A stretch of 19,087 nt of DNA from CAYTES01 sp964436935. GTDB taxonomy: Bacteria; Patescibacteriota; Gracilibacteria; UBA1369; UBA12473. The notes beneath the pieces were generated by a model. That model made no database searches, was not told the origin of the DNA, and saw nothing but the letters and a program-made list of their open reading frames with translations. A program made the translations under genes and the position numbers. Of the stretch, positions 7,035 through 15,419 are shown in pieces; the stretch's first letter is position 1, and every line of letters begins with the position of its first letter. Location of the stretch: positions 1 through 19,087 of the forward strand of contig CAYTES010000025.1 in assembly GCA_964436935.1 (NCBI GenBank), given 5' to 3'.

Positions 7035-7220
7035 TTAGGGGGTGTTCGGAAATAAATTACTCAGATTTAAGTTCAATGCGTTCCGATATACGGCGTTATG
7101 ATTGAGAAAAATATCGAGGCGTACCAGGGGTACGATGAGAAATTTTTCGATTGAAAAACGATTGTATTCGGGGATGCAGTGGACATAAGATGGGTAATTT
7201 ATTTATGGACTCCCCCTAAA
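7035..7220. repeat. 186-bp palindromic (MITE-like) element
   Basis: Left end TTAGGGGG then AAATAAATTAC (7049-7060); right end, reverse-complemented, TTTAGGGGG then AAATAAATTAC (7199-7189). The arms stay alignable inward: ATTGAGAAAAATATCGAGGCGTACC on one side and CAATCGAAAAATTTCTCATCGTACC on the other, in two short matching blocks. They meet at CGTACC-AGG-GGTACG (7120-7134), whose loop is centred at 7127, the exact midpoint. The RNA would form one long imperfect hairpin. There is no ORF inside. A divergent half copy lies at 1-107. The right end supplies the yggT stop codon and the left end abuts the cysS start. A MITE, a REP-like element or a conserved regulatory RNA hairpin all remain possible. 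Confidence 0.8.
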
Positions 7221-7491
7221 GAAGGGTCGCCAAAATACGAATGATGACATACTGAATAAAATCAAGCCCGATCAACGCCACAAGCGGAGAAAAATCGACC
7301 ATTCCCGTACGAGGGGTGATTTGACGTGCCACTCGAAAAATAGGATCGGTGGTTTCCATGATGATTTGAATCAGCCGTCCTCGAGATTTGACTTCAAACC
7401 ACGACAACAAAATCCTCGCCACAATGGCAATATCCAATAGTTGAAAAAATATTTCGACGAATTGATATAAAAATTGATGGGTGATGCTCAT
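7216..7491 (-). CDS. YggT family membrane protein
   Basis: Small integral membrane protein of the YggT family (similar to YlmG/Ycf19), often associated with division or envelope genes; its biochemical role is not settled. The 91-aa sequence has one hydrophobic segment near 10-30, the conserved SWFEVKSRGRL turn, the family signature TDPIFRVARQITPRTGMVDFSPLVA, and a second membrane segment (about 68-90). The length is normal for a one-repeat YggT. The final codons LL are followed directly by TAG (7218-7216), which belongs to the end of the palindromic element, so the element's insertion may have set the present C-terminus. It lies downstream of the large surface-protein gene on the same strand. 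Confidence 0.88.
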   Translation of the reverse strand: MSITHQFLYQFVEIFFQLLDIAIVARILLSWFEVKSRGRLIQIIMETTDPIFRVARQITPRTGMVDFSPLVALIGLDFIQYVIIRILATLL

Positions 7492-7500
7492 ACTTTCAAA

Positions 7501-7529
7501 ACTTTAGCAGTTCCTACAAGGTTGAGCAA
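7501..7529 (-). promoter_or_regulatory. Weak candidate promoter for yggT
   Basis: Minus strand TTGCTC (7529-7524), 17-base spacer, TAAAGT (7506-7501), nine bases before the yggT ATG. Matches to consensus are modest. If used, it would give a very short leader, in line with the missing Shine-Dalgarno. Confidence 0.25.
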
Positions 7530-7538
7530 CTCCCAATT

Positions 7539-9803
7539 TTAACGCCGAATATCAATGATGGGAATAATTCTTTTGATGGATTGAGGCGAACTAAAAGCCT
7601 CAAAACCTGTTTCCCTTTTGGCCACCGGCCTTTTTCTCAATTGAAAGTAAAAATGCGCGAACCCCAAACTCAGTCCCATGAGCCAAATGACTTCAGGACC
7701 CGTATCCGGAGTATCTTCTTCTTTAACCGTGGTATCCAACGCATCCTCCTCAGCTTTTGCTTCTTCCTCTTTCGTCTGCTGATCTTCCACCGCCGCGCTA
7801 AAAAGCACATCCTCCGCCGATTCCGGAGTTCCGGAAACGATACTGCTTTTCATAGCACTTTCCACGTCTTGCAAATCCAAAGCCACAAGCGCAAAATAAT
7901 AAGTGCTTCCATTTTGAAGATTCTCAATAGTCGTCGTGGTACTGCTGTCTTTGGTATCAATGGTACTAAAAAGGAGCTCCGGATCCGGTCCGTAATAAAT
8001 ACGATAATGATCGATCACCGCACCCTCCGTGCCATCAATGGGGGTTTGCCAGCTCAAGGTGACCTTTTGATCTCCCGCCACCGCCTCCACTCCGGTTACC
8101 GTACCGGGATTAGCCACCACGGCTTCTTCCTCGGGTGCCACCGTTGATCCTTGCACCACATTCACCGTGGCCAATTTTTCATATGAAATTTCATTTCCCA
8201 ATTCATCCACCACCAAAACATCAAGATCATATTCTCCCAATTCCTCGGGAGCCGTTAATGTGCCGGAATACACCCCATCAATCAATACATCCTCGGTGAG
8301 CGGGATGATGCTATTGTTGAAAATAATTCCCACTTGAGGCAAATTCGGCTCGGTATACACCGTAACCACAAAAGCCTCATTGGTAGAAATATCACCTTCG
8401 GGATCGATAGTGGTTTTATCAATTTGAGGGGCAGTGGTATCAATCGTAATAACAATCTCATCCGACGTTTCAAGAACCTCATCCTTACTATCCACGGTAG
8501 TGAGCAAAAATACGTGTGGACCATCATTTAAATTTTCAGCCTTGAACTCAAAATCATCCGACACGGTAGCCTCGGTACTCCCGATTTCTTCCTCATTGTC
8601 TAAAATTTTCACCGTGGTGCCATAAGGAGCGTTTCCGGTAAATGTTAAAGTATCGGCGCTGTAAGTTCCGGGCAAAGGAGTAAGGATTTGCAAATCATTG
8701 TTATCGCTTGAACTTGATCCACTACCGGAAGTCGAACTATTTCCCGTACTTTTATTACCCACTTCGATTTCAATTTCACCATAAATTTCATTGTCGTCCA
8801 AATCCGTAACGGTCAATGTTTGCGTTCCGCTTGTTTTAAAAGACAAGCTCAGACTAAACGTATGACTACCTTGATCTTCAGCTTGAAATTCATAATCTTT
8901 GGGAAGAGTTGCATTATTGTCACTCGAAGAAAATCGTACTTCGCCGGTGTAATCCATGGCTGCATTTTTTTGGTCATCGTAAGCGATCACTTTAAAGTTC
9001 AACAATTCTCCCACACTTACGGTTTCAGACAATTCTTCAATCTCCAAATAACTCACCGGCCCGCTAGTCGAGCTGGAGGCAAATAATACGTTGTCACTGT
9101 ACCCTCCCATCGCCGCAAATTGACTCTGGCTCTCATAAAAAGCAATTTCAGGCCGATCATTGAGTGTGGTGTTGTCCGTTTCATCATACACAATGAAACT
9201 GGCTACTCCTGATTCTTGAGAATAGACATTGAAAATGATTTTTCCCTGATTGTCCGTATAATTATTGGAAATCAGGATCACCTCGTCTCCCAACCGTCCC
9301 GCAATCAAATTCACATTGTGCTTCGCAATGGGATTCCCATAACGATCTTTCAGGTAAACGGCTATATTGACGGGTGTATTTCCATCCGCTGCCGCTGTTT
9401 TTTTATCCATATCGACTTCGGAAACCGAGCTGGATACCTCATCGGCATAAACTCGAAAAGTTTCGGCGGCGCTGTAATTTTCATTACGGTTGGTGCAACG
9501 CCCCATCACTTGGTACTCTCCTGCTTTTTTAGTGTAGTAACCTTCAATATCCATTTTAGCCATTCCGTCTTCGTCCACACTCACCGGGAAAGCCACTTCC
9601 CCTCCATCCGGCTTTTCCAATTTCACCTCTGCATCACAGTTACCGGGAGCATTGCTCAAACGTACCAAAGCCGAATAACCCGCGACCGTATCGATAGTTT
9701 CGAGCTCAATGGAAGAACTACTGACCGCTCCCGCAAGAGGAGAAATAAGGAGAGAAAGCGCCAAAATGGCAAGAATGGCATGGATACTCAGGCGGTTTTT
9801 CAT
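7539..9803 (-). CDS. Secreted Ig-like/fibronectin type III surface protein with C-terminal TGPE anchor
   Basis: Probable cell-surface adhesin or stalk protein, 754 aa. A signal peptide (1-26: KNR, hydrophobic core, AGA) is followed by an N-terminal domain with Cys56 and Cys103 that may pair. Next come a Big_1/invasin-like domain (about 125-222, with DRYGNPI and TDNQGKIIF), a second Ig-like domain (250-348), a Ser/Gly linker (350-370), two more Ig-like domains (371-457 and 458-550), one FN3 domain (565-660, with VTLSWQTP and YRIYYGP), and an acidic Glu/Lys/Ala linker. The C-terminus has PDTGPE (699-704), a hydrophobic helix, and a basic tail of about 30 residues. PDTGPE plus helix resembles a sortase-type sorting signal, but the tail is long. 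The ATG at 9803 was preferred to 9839 because it directly precedes the signal peptide. Ligand unknown. Confidence 0.85.
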   Translation of the reverse strand: MKNRLSIHAILAILALSLLISPLAGAVSSSSIELETIDTVAGYSALVRLSNAPGNCDAEVKLEKPDGGEVAFPVSVDEDGMAKMDIEGYYTKKAGEYQVMGRCTNRNENYSAAETFRVYADEVSSSVSEVDMDKKTAAADGNTPVNIAVYLKDRYGNPIAKHNVNLIAGRLGDEVILISNNYTDNQGKIIFNVYSQESGVASFIVYDETDNTTLNDRPEIAFYESQSQFAAMGGYSDNVLFASSSTSGPVSYLEIEELSETVSVGELLNFKVIAYDDQKNAAMDYTGEVRFSSSDNNATLPKDYEFQAEDQGSHTFSLSLSFKTSGTQTLTVTDLDDNEIYGEIEIEVGNKSTGNSSTSGSGSSSSDNNDLQILTPLPGTYSADTLTFTGNAPYGTTVKILDNEEEIGSTEATVSDDFEFKAENLNDGPHVFLLTTVDSKDEVLETSDEIVITIDTTAPQIDKTTIDPEGDISTNEAFVVTVYTEPNLPQVGIIFNNSIIPLTEDVLIDGVYSGTLTAPEELGEYDLDVLVVDELGNEISYEKLATVNVVQGSTVAPEEEAVVANPGTVTGVEAVAGDQKVTLSWQTPIDGTEGAVIDHYRIYYGPDPELLFSTIDTKDSSTTTTIENLQNGSTYYFALVALDLQDVESAMKSSIVSGTPESAEDVLFSAAVEDQQTKEEEAKAEEDALDTTVKEEDTPDTGPEVIWLMGLSLGFAHFYFQLRKRPVAKRETGFEAFSSPQSIKRIIPIIDIRR

Positions 9804-9829
9804 GTTTATTTTTGTAATTTTATCATAAT

Positions 9830-9858
9830 AGTATATCAAAAAAAGACCGTTAAGTAAA
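9830..9858 (-). promoter_or_regulatory. Promoter for the surface-protein gene
   Basis: Minus strand TTTACT (-35, 9858-9853), 17-base spacer, TATACT (-10, 9835-9830). The -35 lies inside the hairpin of the queA terminator, so termination and re-initiation share bases. The start codon at 9803 is 26 bases downstream of the -10. Confidence 0.5.
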
Positions 9859-9861
9859 CGG
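9838..9861 (-). terminator. Rho-independent terminator after queA
   Basis: Minus strand hairpin CCGTT-TACTT-AACGG (9861-9847) followed by TC and seven T residues (to 9838), 48 bases after the queA stop. The stem is only 5 bp, but the T run is clear. Confidence 0.55.
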
Positions 9862-9909
9862 AATATGATGAAATCAAGCGAACAATACTATTTTTTCGTT
9901 TACGCGCCC

Positions 9910-10920
9910 CTAGAGAATAAGCATGGCATCTCCAAAACTAAAAAACCGGTAGTTCTCGCGAATGGCTTCGGCATAGGCTCGCTGTATGAGTTCTTTTCCG
10001 GCTAAAACACTGATTAAAACGAGGAGTGTGCTTTTGGGAAGATGAAAATTGGTGAGCAAAGCATCCACCATCTGAAACTGATAATCCGGCTTAATGAAGA
10101 GGCTGGTAGCCTTCGTTTGGGGAACGAGAACCCTGTTTTGTATGCAGGATTCAAGCGTTCGAGCACTCGTAGTCCCCACCGCAATGATGCGTTTGCCCTC
10201 TTTTTTGGCACGATTCAAATGGGCTGCAGTCTCAAAATTAATTTCAATCCATTCCGAATGCATGACATGGTCTTCCAAATTCTCGACTTTAACCGGCTCA
10301 AAAGTCCCTCGTCCGACATGGAGGGTGACAAATTCTTGCTCAATACCCTGTTTGGCAAGTTTTTCAAGCAAAGATGAAGTAAAGTGCAATCCTGCCGTAG
10401 GCGCGGCAACACTGCCTCGATGCTTCGCATAAACGGTCTGATAATCCTTGAGTTGAGCCGTTTGCCTTATATAAGGGGGAAGGGGAGTGACTCCAATTTG
10501 ATCAATTTTTTTATTCAGCTCCAAACCACTTTCCGAAAACTGAATAATCCGGCTTCCATCCGACGCAATAGCACTCACGACACCCTCCAGATCCCCACTC
10601 TTGAAAATGGCCCCCAAGACAAAACGTTTCCCCGGCTTAACAAGACACTCCCATGTATCTTCCATAACGGGGGAATGCAACAAAATTTCAGCAGGCTTAC
10701 TCTCGATTTCACCGTTGAGTCGAGCCGGAAAAACTTGCGTGTCGTTGAAAACAAGAACATCATTTGCATTTAAAATCAAAGGCAACTCTTTGATGGTCCG
10801 ATGCTCCACGGTTTGATTTTTTCGATCCACCACCATTAACCGAGCCTCCTCTCTAGCTTTCAGAGGCTCCTGCGCAATCAATTCAGAAGGAAGCTGGTAG
10901 TTGAATTCTTCAATATTCAT
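9910..10920 (-). CDS. queA: S-adenosylmethionine:tRNA ribosyltransferase-isomerase
   Basis: QueA transfers and isomerises the ribosyl group of SAM onto preQ1-modified tRNA to give epoxyqueuosine, the penultimate step of queuosine synthesis at the wobble base of GUN tRNAs. The 336-aa protein shows the family's YQLPSELIAQEP start and the motifs LVFNDTQVFPARL, SVAAPTAGLHF, HVGRGTFEPV, VGTTSARTLES, TNFHLPKSTLL and the C-terminal FFSFGDAMLIL. The length is normal. The ATG at 10920 has no Shine-Dalgarno. It is 74 bases downstream of the phosphatase gene and is followed by a hairpin terminator, so it ends a transcription unit. No other queuosine genes are in the window. Confidence 0.97.
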   Translation of the reverse strand: MNIEEFNYQLPSELIAQEPLKAREEARLMVVDRKNQTVEHRTIKELPLILNANDVLVFNDTQVFPARLNGEIESKPAEILLHSPVMEDTWECLVKPGKRFVLGAIFKSGDLEGVVSAIASDGSRIIQFSESGLELNKKIDQIGVTPLPPYIRQTAQLKDYQTVYAKHRGSVAAPTAGLHFTSSLLEKLAKQGIEQEFVTLHVGRGTFEPVKVENLEDHVMHSEWIEINFETAAHLNRAKKEGKRIIAVGTTSARTLESCIQNRVLVPQTKATSLFIKPDYQFQMVDALLTNFHLPKSTLLVLISVLAGKELIQRAYAEAIRENYRFFSFGDAMLIL

Positions 10921-10994
10921 TCAAGGCAAGCTGAGAATACAGTTACTATTAGCATTTTCACACGCCCCCCCACAAGCTCCGTTGTTGAATCGGC

Positions 10995-12194
10995 CTAAAC
11001 CACAGGAAGTATCGGTGGTTCGACCGATGGAGGGGTTTGAGGTTGATTTTCAGTTGAAACGGCATTTTTTTGCTCATTTTCCCATTGCGTGGAGTCGCTC
11101 AATGCGCCCCCCATGATGTTGGGAGCGGCCTCTCCATTTCGAATCACAATCAGCGTCATATCATCCTCTTGAATATGCCCTTTCACAAAAAGCGTCACCT
11201 CGGCGGCCAGTTTTTGAAAAAGCACTTCCGCAGAAGAACTTTGAGGAGCCCATTTTTCGGTTAACTCCACCAAATGAGGAATACCAAACATTTCCCCTGC
11301 AATATTGCGCCCCTCCACAATCCCATCCGAATAAAGAATCATAAAATCGCCTTCATTCCAATCCAGACGCTGTTCCGAGACCAAATGTGAAATATCCGGA
11401 ATCATCCCAAGCGCAATCCCTCCAGACTTGATATTATCGCATTTTTTCTCAAAATGCTTGTAATGAATCATAGTCTCATGGCCCGCTCCAGTATAAAATA
11501 AACTCTTTGTGGGATGGTGCCACCGTAACATCACCATAGTCATGAACATGGTGGCCTTGATGCGAGGCTTCAAATATTTATTGACTTGCGTGAGGAGCTG
11601 GTGAGAAGTTTCAACAAGATCTGAAAACGTATGAATGAGCGTGTAAACGATCATCATCACAAGCCCCGAAGGAATTCCATGGCCTGTCACATCTCCAATA
11701 TAGATAAAGGTTTGATCGTTCTTGGTGATAAAATCAAAGCTGTCCCCTCCAATTTCGGCAGCCGGCCGGGTTTTGGCAATAATTTCCAATCCGGGAATGT
11801 CCGGTGAAGCCTTGGGCAAAAGGTCTCGTTGTATTTTTTGAGCAATGTTCAATTCCGAAGAAATTCGACGGTGTTCTTTAATATCCCCGGACACACGCTC
11901 CAAACTTCGTGTCACTTCATTAAAAAAATTCCCAATCACCCCGATCTCATCAATTTTTTTGGTATAAATCCGGTTGTACTGTTTCCCGGTAAGCAGTGCT
12001 TTCACTTCATTTAAAATTCGATTGAGCGGATAGCTGATCCAATAAAAAATCATCGAGAGTTGAATCCCAATACTTCCCATGACGATAGCCCAAGCATAAT
12101 TCGGGAATAAATACAGAGCCAATCCTCCCATGAGAAGTAAAATACCGTCCAAAACGGCAAATTTTCGAATCAAACGTCTACGCAGAAACAGCAT
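10995..12194 (-). CDS. Membrane HAMP-SpoIIE/RsbU-type serine/threonine phosphatase
   Basis: PP2C-like phosphatase of the SpoIIE/RsbU group; characterised members dephosphorylate STAS anti-sigma antagonists. The 399-aa protein has two membrane helices (about 12-30 and 35-54) with almost no loop, a HAMP-like linker with DEIGVIGNFFNEVTRSLE (about 56-106), a helix, and the catalytic domain (about 125-355). Metal-binding acidic motifs are intact: EIGGDSFDF (147-155), GDVTGHG (167-173), SDGIVE (289-294) and DDMTLIVIR (344-352). A Pro/Gln-rich tail ends the protein. The ATG at 12194 was chosen; a TTG two codons earlier is the other option. Either way the start lies inside the upstream NTT-HEAT gene, implying translational coupling. 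No STAS or anti-sigma partner is adjacent, so the substrate is unknown. Confidence 0.9.
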   Translation of the reverse strand: MLFLRRRLIRKFAVLDGILLLMGGLALYLFPNYAWAIVMGSIGIQLSMIFYWISYPLNRILNEVKALLTGKQYNRIYTKKIDEIGVIGNFFNEVTRSLERVSGDIKEHRRISSELNIAQKIQRDLLPKASPDIPGLEIIAKTRPAAEIGGDSFDFITKNDQTFIYIGDVTGHGIPSGLVMMIVYTLIHTFSDLVETSHQLLTQVNKYLKPRIKATMFMTMVMLRWHHPTKSLFYTGAGHETMIHYKHFEKKCDNIKSGGIALGMIPDISHLVSEQRLDWNEGDFMILYSDGIVEGRNIAGEMFGIPHLVELTEKWAPQSSSAEVLFQKLAAEVTLFVKGHIQEDDMTLIVIRNGEAAPNIMGGALSDSTQWENEQKNAVSTENQPQTPPSVEPPILPVV

Positions 12195-14691
12195 GGGCAA
12201 ATGGAATTAGAAGATGAATGGGTTCTTGATTTTTTCCCTCAAGGATTTGATTGATCTTAAAAACTTCTTCGTGCTCGTCCAAAGTTTCATACGCCATCTT
12301 CAATTTTTCCAAAATTTCAAGATTCAATTCACTCAACTCATTCGCATCCACTCCGAGTAAAGTGTCATGGATGAATTCGGAAACGCGAAGATGAGTGAGT
12401 TGCTCAATGCTTTCTACAATGGACTTATCCAAATGCTGAATGAACCGCTTCATTTTTTTGGCCACCTTGCGGTCTTCGTGCATCAAAAAACCGACAATAT
12501 GAGGAATGGACGCGGGATGATTCAGCTTGCAGATGGATTTCGTCGCTTTGTAGCGTATATCTTGATCCGGGGACACCAAGTGCTTAATAAGATAAGGAAG
12601 ATCCTCTTTTTTTCCTTTTTCACCCAATACGGTTAAGGCTCCTAAAATAATCATTTTTTGAGCACTTTTTTCCATTTCATGAAGAAGGGATTCACAAAGC
12701 GCATGGGTATTCACAAAAGGCCATAACGCAATGATGGCTTCCGCCTGAATCATTGGATTTTTATCATAGAGATACCTTCCGAGATAGGGGATTGTATTTT
12801 CGTCTGCGAATTGTCCACACACTTTAATGCAAGCACGCTTTATTTTTTCATCCGACGTTTTTTTCAAAATCTTCAAAATGAAGGGAATCACTTCTTGTTC
12901 ATTCACTTTAGCCAAGAGTTGAATGAGAGCGGAACGGATTTCCCCGGACTCTTCAATGGTAAAAAGATGTTTAGCCGCTTGAATCAATCGATATCGAGTG
13001 AAAGGCCTGTGGTGAAGTTCCATCTTAAAATTTTTGAATTTCAAAAGAGCTTCCACCGCCGCATACCGCAAATCTTCGTCCTTGCTTTTGAAACAATCCA
13101 AAATCTCACTAATGGCATCGGGATCATCACGCAGGCCCAGTGTTTCCAATATTTTTATTTTAACTTGAGTCGATTCCTTGTCGTTTCGAAGATGAGCGGT
13201 CAACAACTCATGGTTAATTTTATGCCCTTTTTGGGCCAAAATTTCGATGGCATTCATTCGCGTAGGCAAATCATGCTCCGAATTGAGATTACGATGGGAC
13301 AAGAGAGTATAATTTCCTTGAAGAAGCCATAATCGAAAAGTCATGAGCAGCGTGATCGTGATCATGATGATGTTGGTGATAAAAATTTCTTGAGGCCCCG
13401 CGGTGAATTCCTGAATCAAAAAAATGGAGAAAAAAGCTAAAATCGCTCCAAACGGCTTCACAAAACCTTCAATCAATTCTTTAATTTCCGTACGCATGGA
13501 TTCAATGATTGCATAATAAGAAGAATGGTAAGCATTATGAAAAATTCCGCTGGTGATTTCCAGACTGCTGCGTCCCGCGGCGGCGGTGAGAAAATTAAAA
13601 TTAAAAGTCATATTAAAAAGATTCAACAGGGTGACCAGCGGGTGCACCAACAAACTCCCAACAATACCCAAGCTATTCAATATACGGGAGGCAAAAAATA
13701 TTTGAACAATGAGGCTACCCGCCGAAAAAATCATTTGAAATAATCCGAGACTTTGGGTGATTTTTTCTTCAATGACATTGTCGTTTAATGCGTTTTCACT
13801 AGAAAGGGTTACATTTTTTACATCCAAAAGAGAAACTTTCAAATTGGTATCCGGTCGATAATCTTTAACTTCAAATTCAATTTTATTTTTCTCAATCACG
13901 GATTCTTCAATGGCTTTAAAATATTGAAATTCAAATAAATTGAGCAACATGAATTGCAATAAGATCATTCCCACCACACCGCTAAGAAAGGGGATTTTCC
14001 TTATTTTTTTCACCGTGTTTTGAGCCGTTTCCACCCAATGCGTCGAGCGCTGTTTTTCCTCTTTATATTTTTGCAATTTCAAAGAAGGAATTTTTTGACG
14101 ATAAACGTGCGAGGTCAACAGGGTAGGAATAATGAGAACAAGCGCAAGAATCCAAAGATAGATGAACTTATAAGGAGGCATGAAACTAGATAAAACCGCG
14201 ACCATTAAACCTCCCAAAACCCCCCCGAGTGTTTCCGAAGAGGTGATCAAAGGGAAAGCTCTTTGGCTTTCCAATGGAGAAAATAAATCTTCCGTAAAAA
14301 GGGAAATGAGAATATTGAGTTGCGAAAGAAAAATGGATTGAGCCATTAAAATCATTGCGAAAAAAACCAATTCACTCGTGTATATAAAAAGAGTAGAGGT
14401 GAAAAGCAATGCCCCTGCCGTCAAAGTCGTGTAAATAATCAATAGGGGTCGCTTAATCCATTGTAAAAGATAAGAATAGATGATCGTTCCAAGCATCACG
14501 AGTAACGCGTTGAGAATGAGCAAAAAGGGCAATCGCTCGACGCCAACCCGATGAATAAACATGGCAATCGTGATCGTCCAGCCCATGACAAAACCCATCC
14601 TCAAGAAAAGATTGAGGGACCATGCCAAGATAATGCGAGGCCATTCTTTTCGGCCAACATTAAACATTCGATTGAGAAAGGCAGTTTTCAT
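12178..14691 (-). CDS. NTT/MFS-like transporter fused to C-terminal HEAT repeats
   Basis: An 837-aa membrane protein. Residues 1-460 hold about a dozen hydrophobic helices with an N-terminus (KEWPRIILAWSLNLFLRMGF) resembling ATP/ADP translocase (NTT/Npt) family transporters, including the segments NALLVMLGT and TSSETLGGVLGGL. A polar insertion of about 55 residues (258-315) interrupts the helices. Residues about 475-775 are tandem HEAT-like helical repeats with recurrent patterns such as DLRYAAVEALLKF, IPFILKILKK and IPYLGRYL. NTT-HEAT fusions are known in bacteria, so nucleotide transport or nucleotide-responsive signalling is plausible, but the substrate is inferred. The 3' end overlaps the phosphatase gene, suggesting a functional pair. 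A strong promoter lies just upstream. Confidence 0.85.
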   Translation of the reverse strand: MKTAFLNRMFNVGRKEWPRIILAWSLNLFLRMGFVMGWTITIAMFIHRVGVERLPFLLILNALLVMLGTIIYSYLLQWIKRPLLIIYTTLTAGALLFTSTLFIYTSELVFFAMILMAQSIFLSQLNILISLFTEDLFSPLESQRAFPLITSSETLGGVLGGLMVAVLSSFMPPYKFIYLWILALVLIIPTLLTSHVYRQKIPSLKLQKYKEEKQRSTHWVETAQNTVKKIRKIPFLSGVVGMILLQFMLLNLFEFQYFKAIEESVIEKNKIEFEVKDYRPDTNLKVSLLDVKNVTLSSENALNDNVIEEKITQSLGLFQMIFSAGSLIVQIFFASRILNSLGIVGSLLVHPLVTLLNLFNMTFNFNFLTAAAGRSSLEITSGIFHNAYHSSYYAIIESMRTEIKELIEGFVKPFGAILAFFSIFLIQEFTAGPQEIFITNIIMITITLLMTFRLWLLQGNYTLLSHRNLNSEHDLPTRMNAIEILAQKGHKINHELLTAHLRNDKESTQVKIKILETLGLRDDPDAISEILDCFKSKDEDLRYAAVEALLKFKNFKMELHHRPFTRYRLIQAAKHLFTIEESGEIRSALIQLLAKVNEQEVIPFILKILKKTSDEKIKRACIKVCGQFADENTIPYLGRYLYDKNPMIQAEAIIALWPFVNTHALCESLLHEMEKSAQKMIILGALTVLGEKGKKEDLPYLIKHLVSPDQDIRYKATKSICKLNHPASIPHIVGFLMHEDRKVAKKMKRFIQHLDKSIVESIEQLTHLRVSEFIHDTLLGVDANELSELNLEILEKLKMAYETLDEHEEVFKINQILEGKNQEPIHLLIPFAHAVSA

Positions 14692-14729
14692 GACGTCTTT
14701 TTGAATTTTTGTTTTTTTATTATCTTTAA

Positions 14730-14758
14730 ATTATAGATTAAATTTAATAATTAATCAA
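14730..14758 (-). promoter_or_regulatory. Strong sigma70-type promoter for the NTT-HEAT/phosphatase pair
   Basis: Minus strand TTGATT (-35, 14758-14753), 17-base AT-rich spacer, TATAAT (-10, 14735-14730), 38 bases before the ATG at 14691. The -35 is formed from the last codons and stop of the upstream gene. Confidence 0.75.
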
Positions 14759-15383
14759 TCGTATGTCCGGAATAAACGGCATCAAATAGACATGCACGTA
14801 TTTTTTCATTTTCCTCCCGACTCACTTCCTTTACAACGGTTAATTCGGTCAATTGATTCAATTTCGCTATTTTTTCAGTAGCAATGTGAAGGGTAAGTTT
14901 CCACTCAGGAGCATCAAATTGAATAAAATAAGAAATCTGGAGCTGCTCGAGGGCTTGAGTCAATCCCCATATCTTTTGTTCCAAAGCTCCCTCCGGGAAT
15001 TCTTCCCCGCGGAGTTGAATCCACGGAGTAAATCGACTTTTGTAATACGAATCTTCTGAAAGGATTTTTTGTTGAAACTCAGCGGGAAGCGAGTGGTAGC
15101 GAGTGGGCAATAGTTTCCCGTAGCCTTGCCGTAACGCCAATGCAGGAAGAAGATATAATTCTTTGGTGCTATTGAAAGGATTTTCAAGTATTTCATACGC
15201 ATCGCCACTTCCAGCGGCGGTACGTACCAAAAAATTAAGTTCCTCATCAAAAGGAGCATCTTCCAATTCAGATTGATCCAGAGGCCAAGCGTAAGAAAGA
15301 ATAAAACAATGCGACTGAAGGCTTCGTCGTTCCAATTCATAAGCTTCTAAAATTTCAGCTTCAAAGCAGGATTCTTTACTCAT
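14751..15383 (-). CDS. Conserved-looking hypothetical protein, 210 aa
   Basis: Not recognised. The 210-aa protein is acidic, soluble-looking, and has no signal peptide or membrane helix. A Tyr/Pro/Leu-rich middle part (for example YLLPALALRQGYGKLLPTRY) is followed by a C-terminal half with alternating hydrophobic residues that could form beta strands (SYFIQFDAPEWKLTLHIATE). It sits 56 bases downstream of ribD but has its own near-consensus promoter in that gap, so it is a separate, probably well expressed unit. It is not riboflavin synthase: the N-terminal MFTGIIEE-type motif and internal duplication are missing. The ATG at 15383 is the only sensible start and has no Shine-Dalgarno. Confidence 0.75.
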   Translation of the reverse strand: MSKESCFEAEILEAYELERRSLQSHCFILSYAWPLDQSELEDAPFDEELNFLVRTAAGSGDAYEILENPFNSTKELYLLPALALRQGYGKLLPTRYHSLPAEFQQKILSEDSYYKSRFTPWIQLRGEEFPEGALEQKIWGLTQALEQLQISYFIQFDAPEWKLTLHIATEKIAKLNQLTELTVVKEVSREENEKIRACLFDAVYSGHTID

Positions 15384-15419
15384 GATTTTTGAAAATTAGG
15401 GATGACATGACAAGGAATT

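Noticed and set aside
7034..7215. T-box or other amino-acid-responsive leader before cysS
   Set aside because: No T-box motif or specifier stem is visible; the whole leader is one symmetrical palindrome also found near position 1.
9216..9857. 213-aa plus-strand ORF
   Set aside because: Antisense shadow of the surface-protein gene; no domain, and low complexity mirrors the opposite strand.
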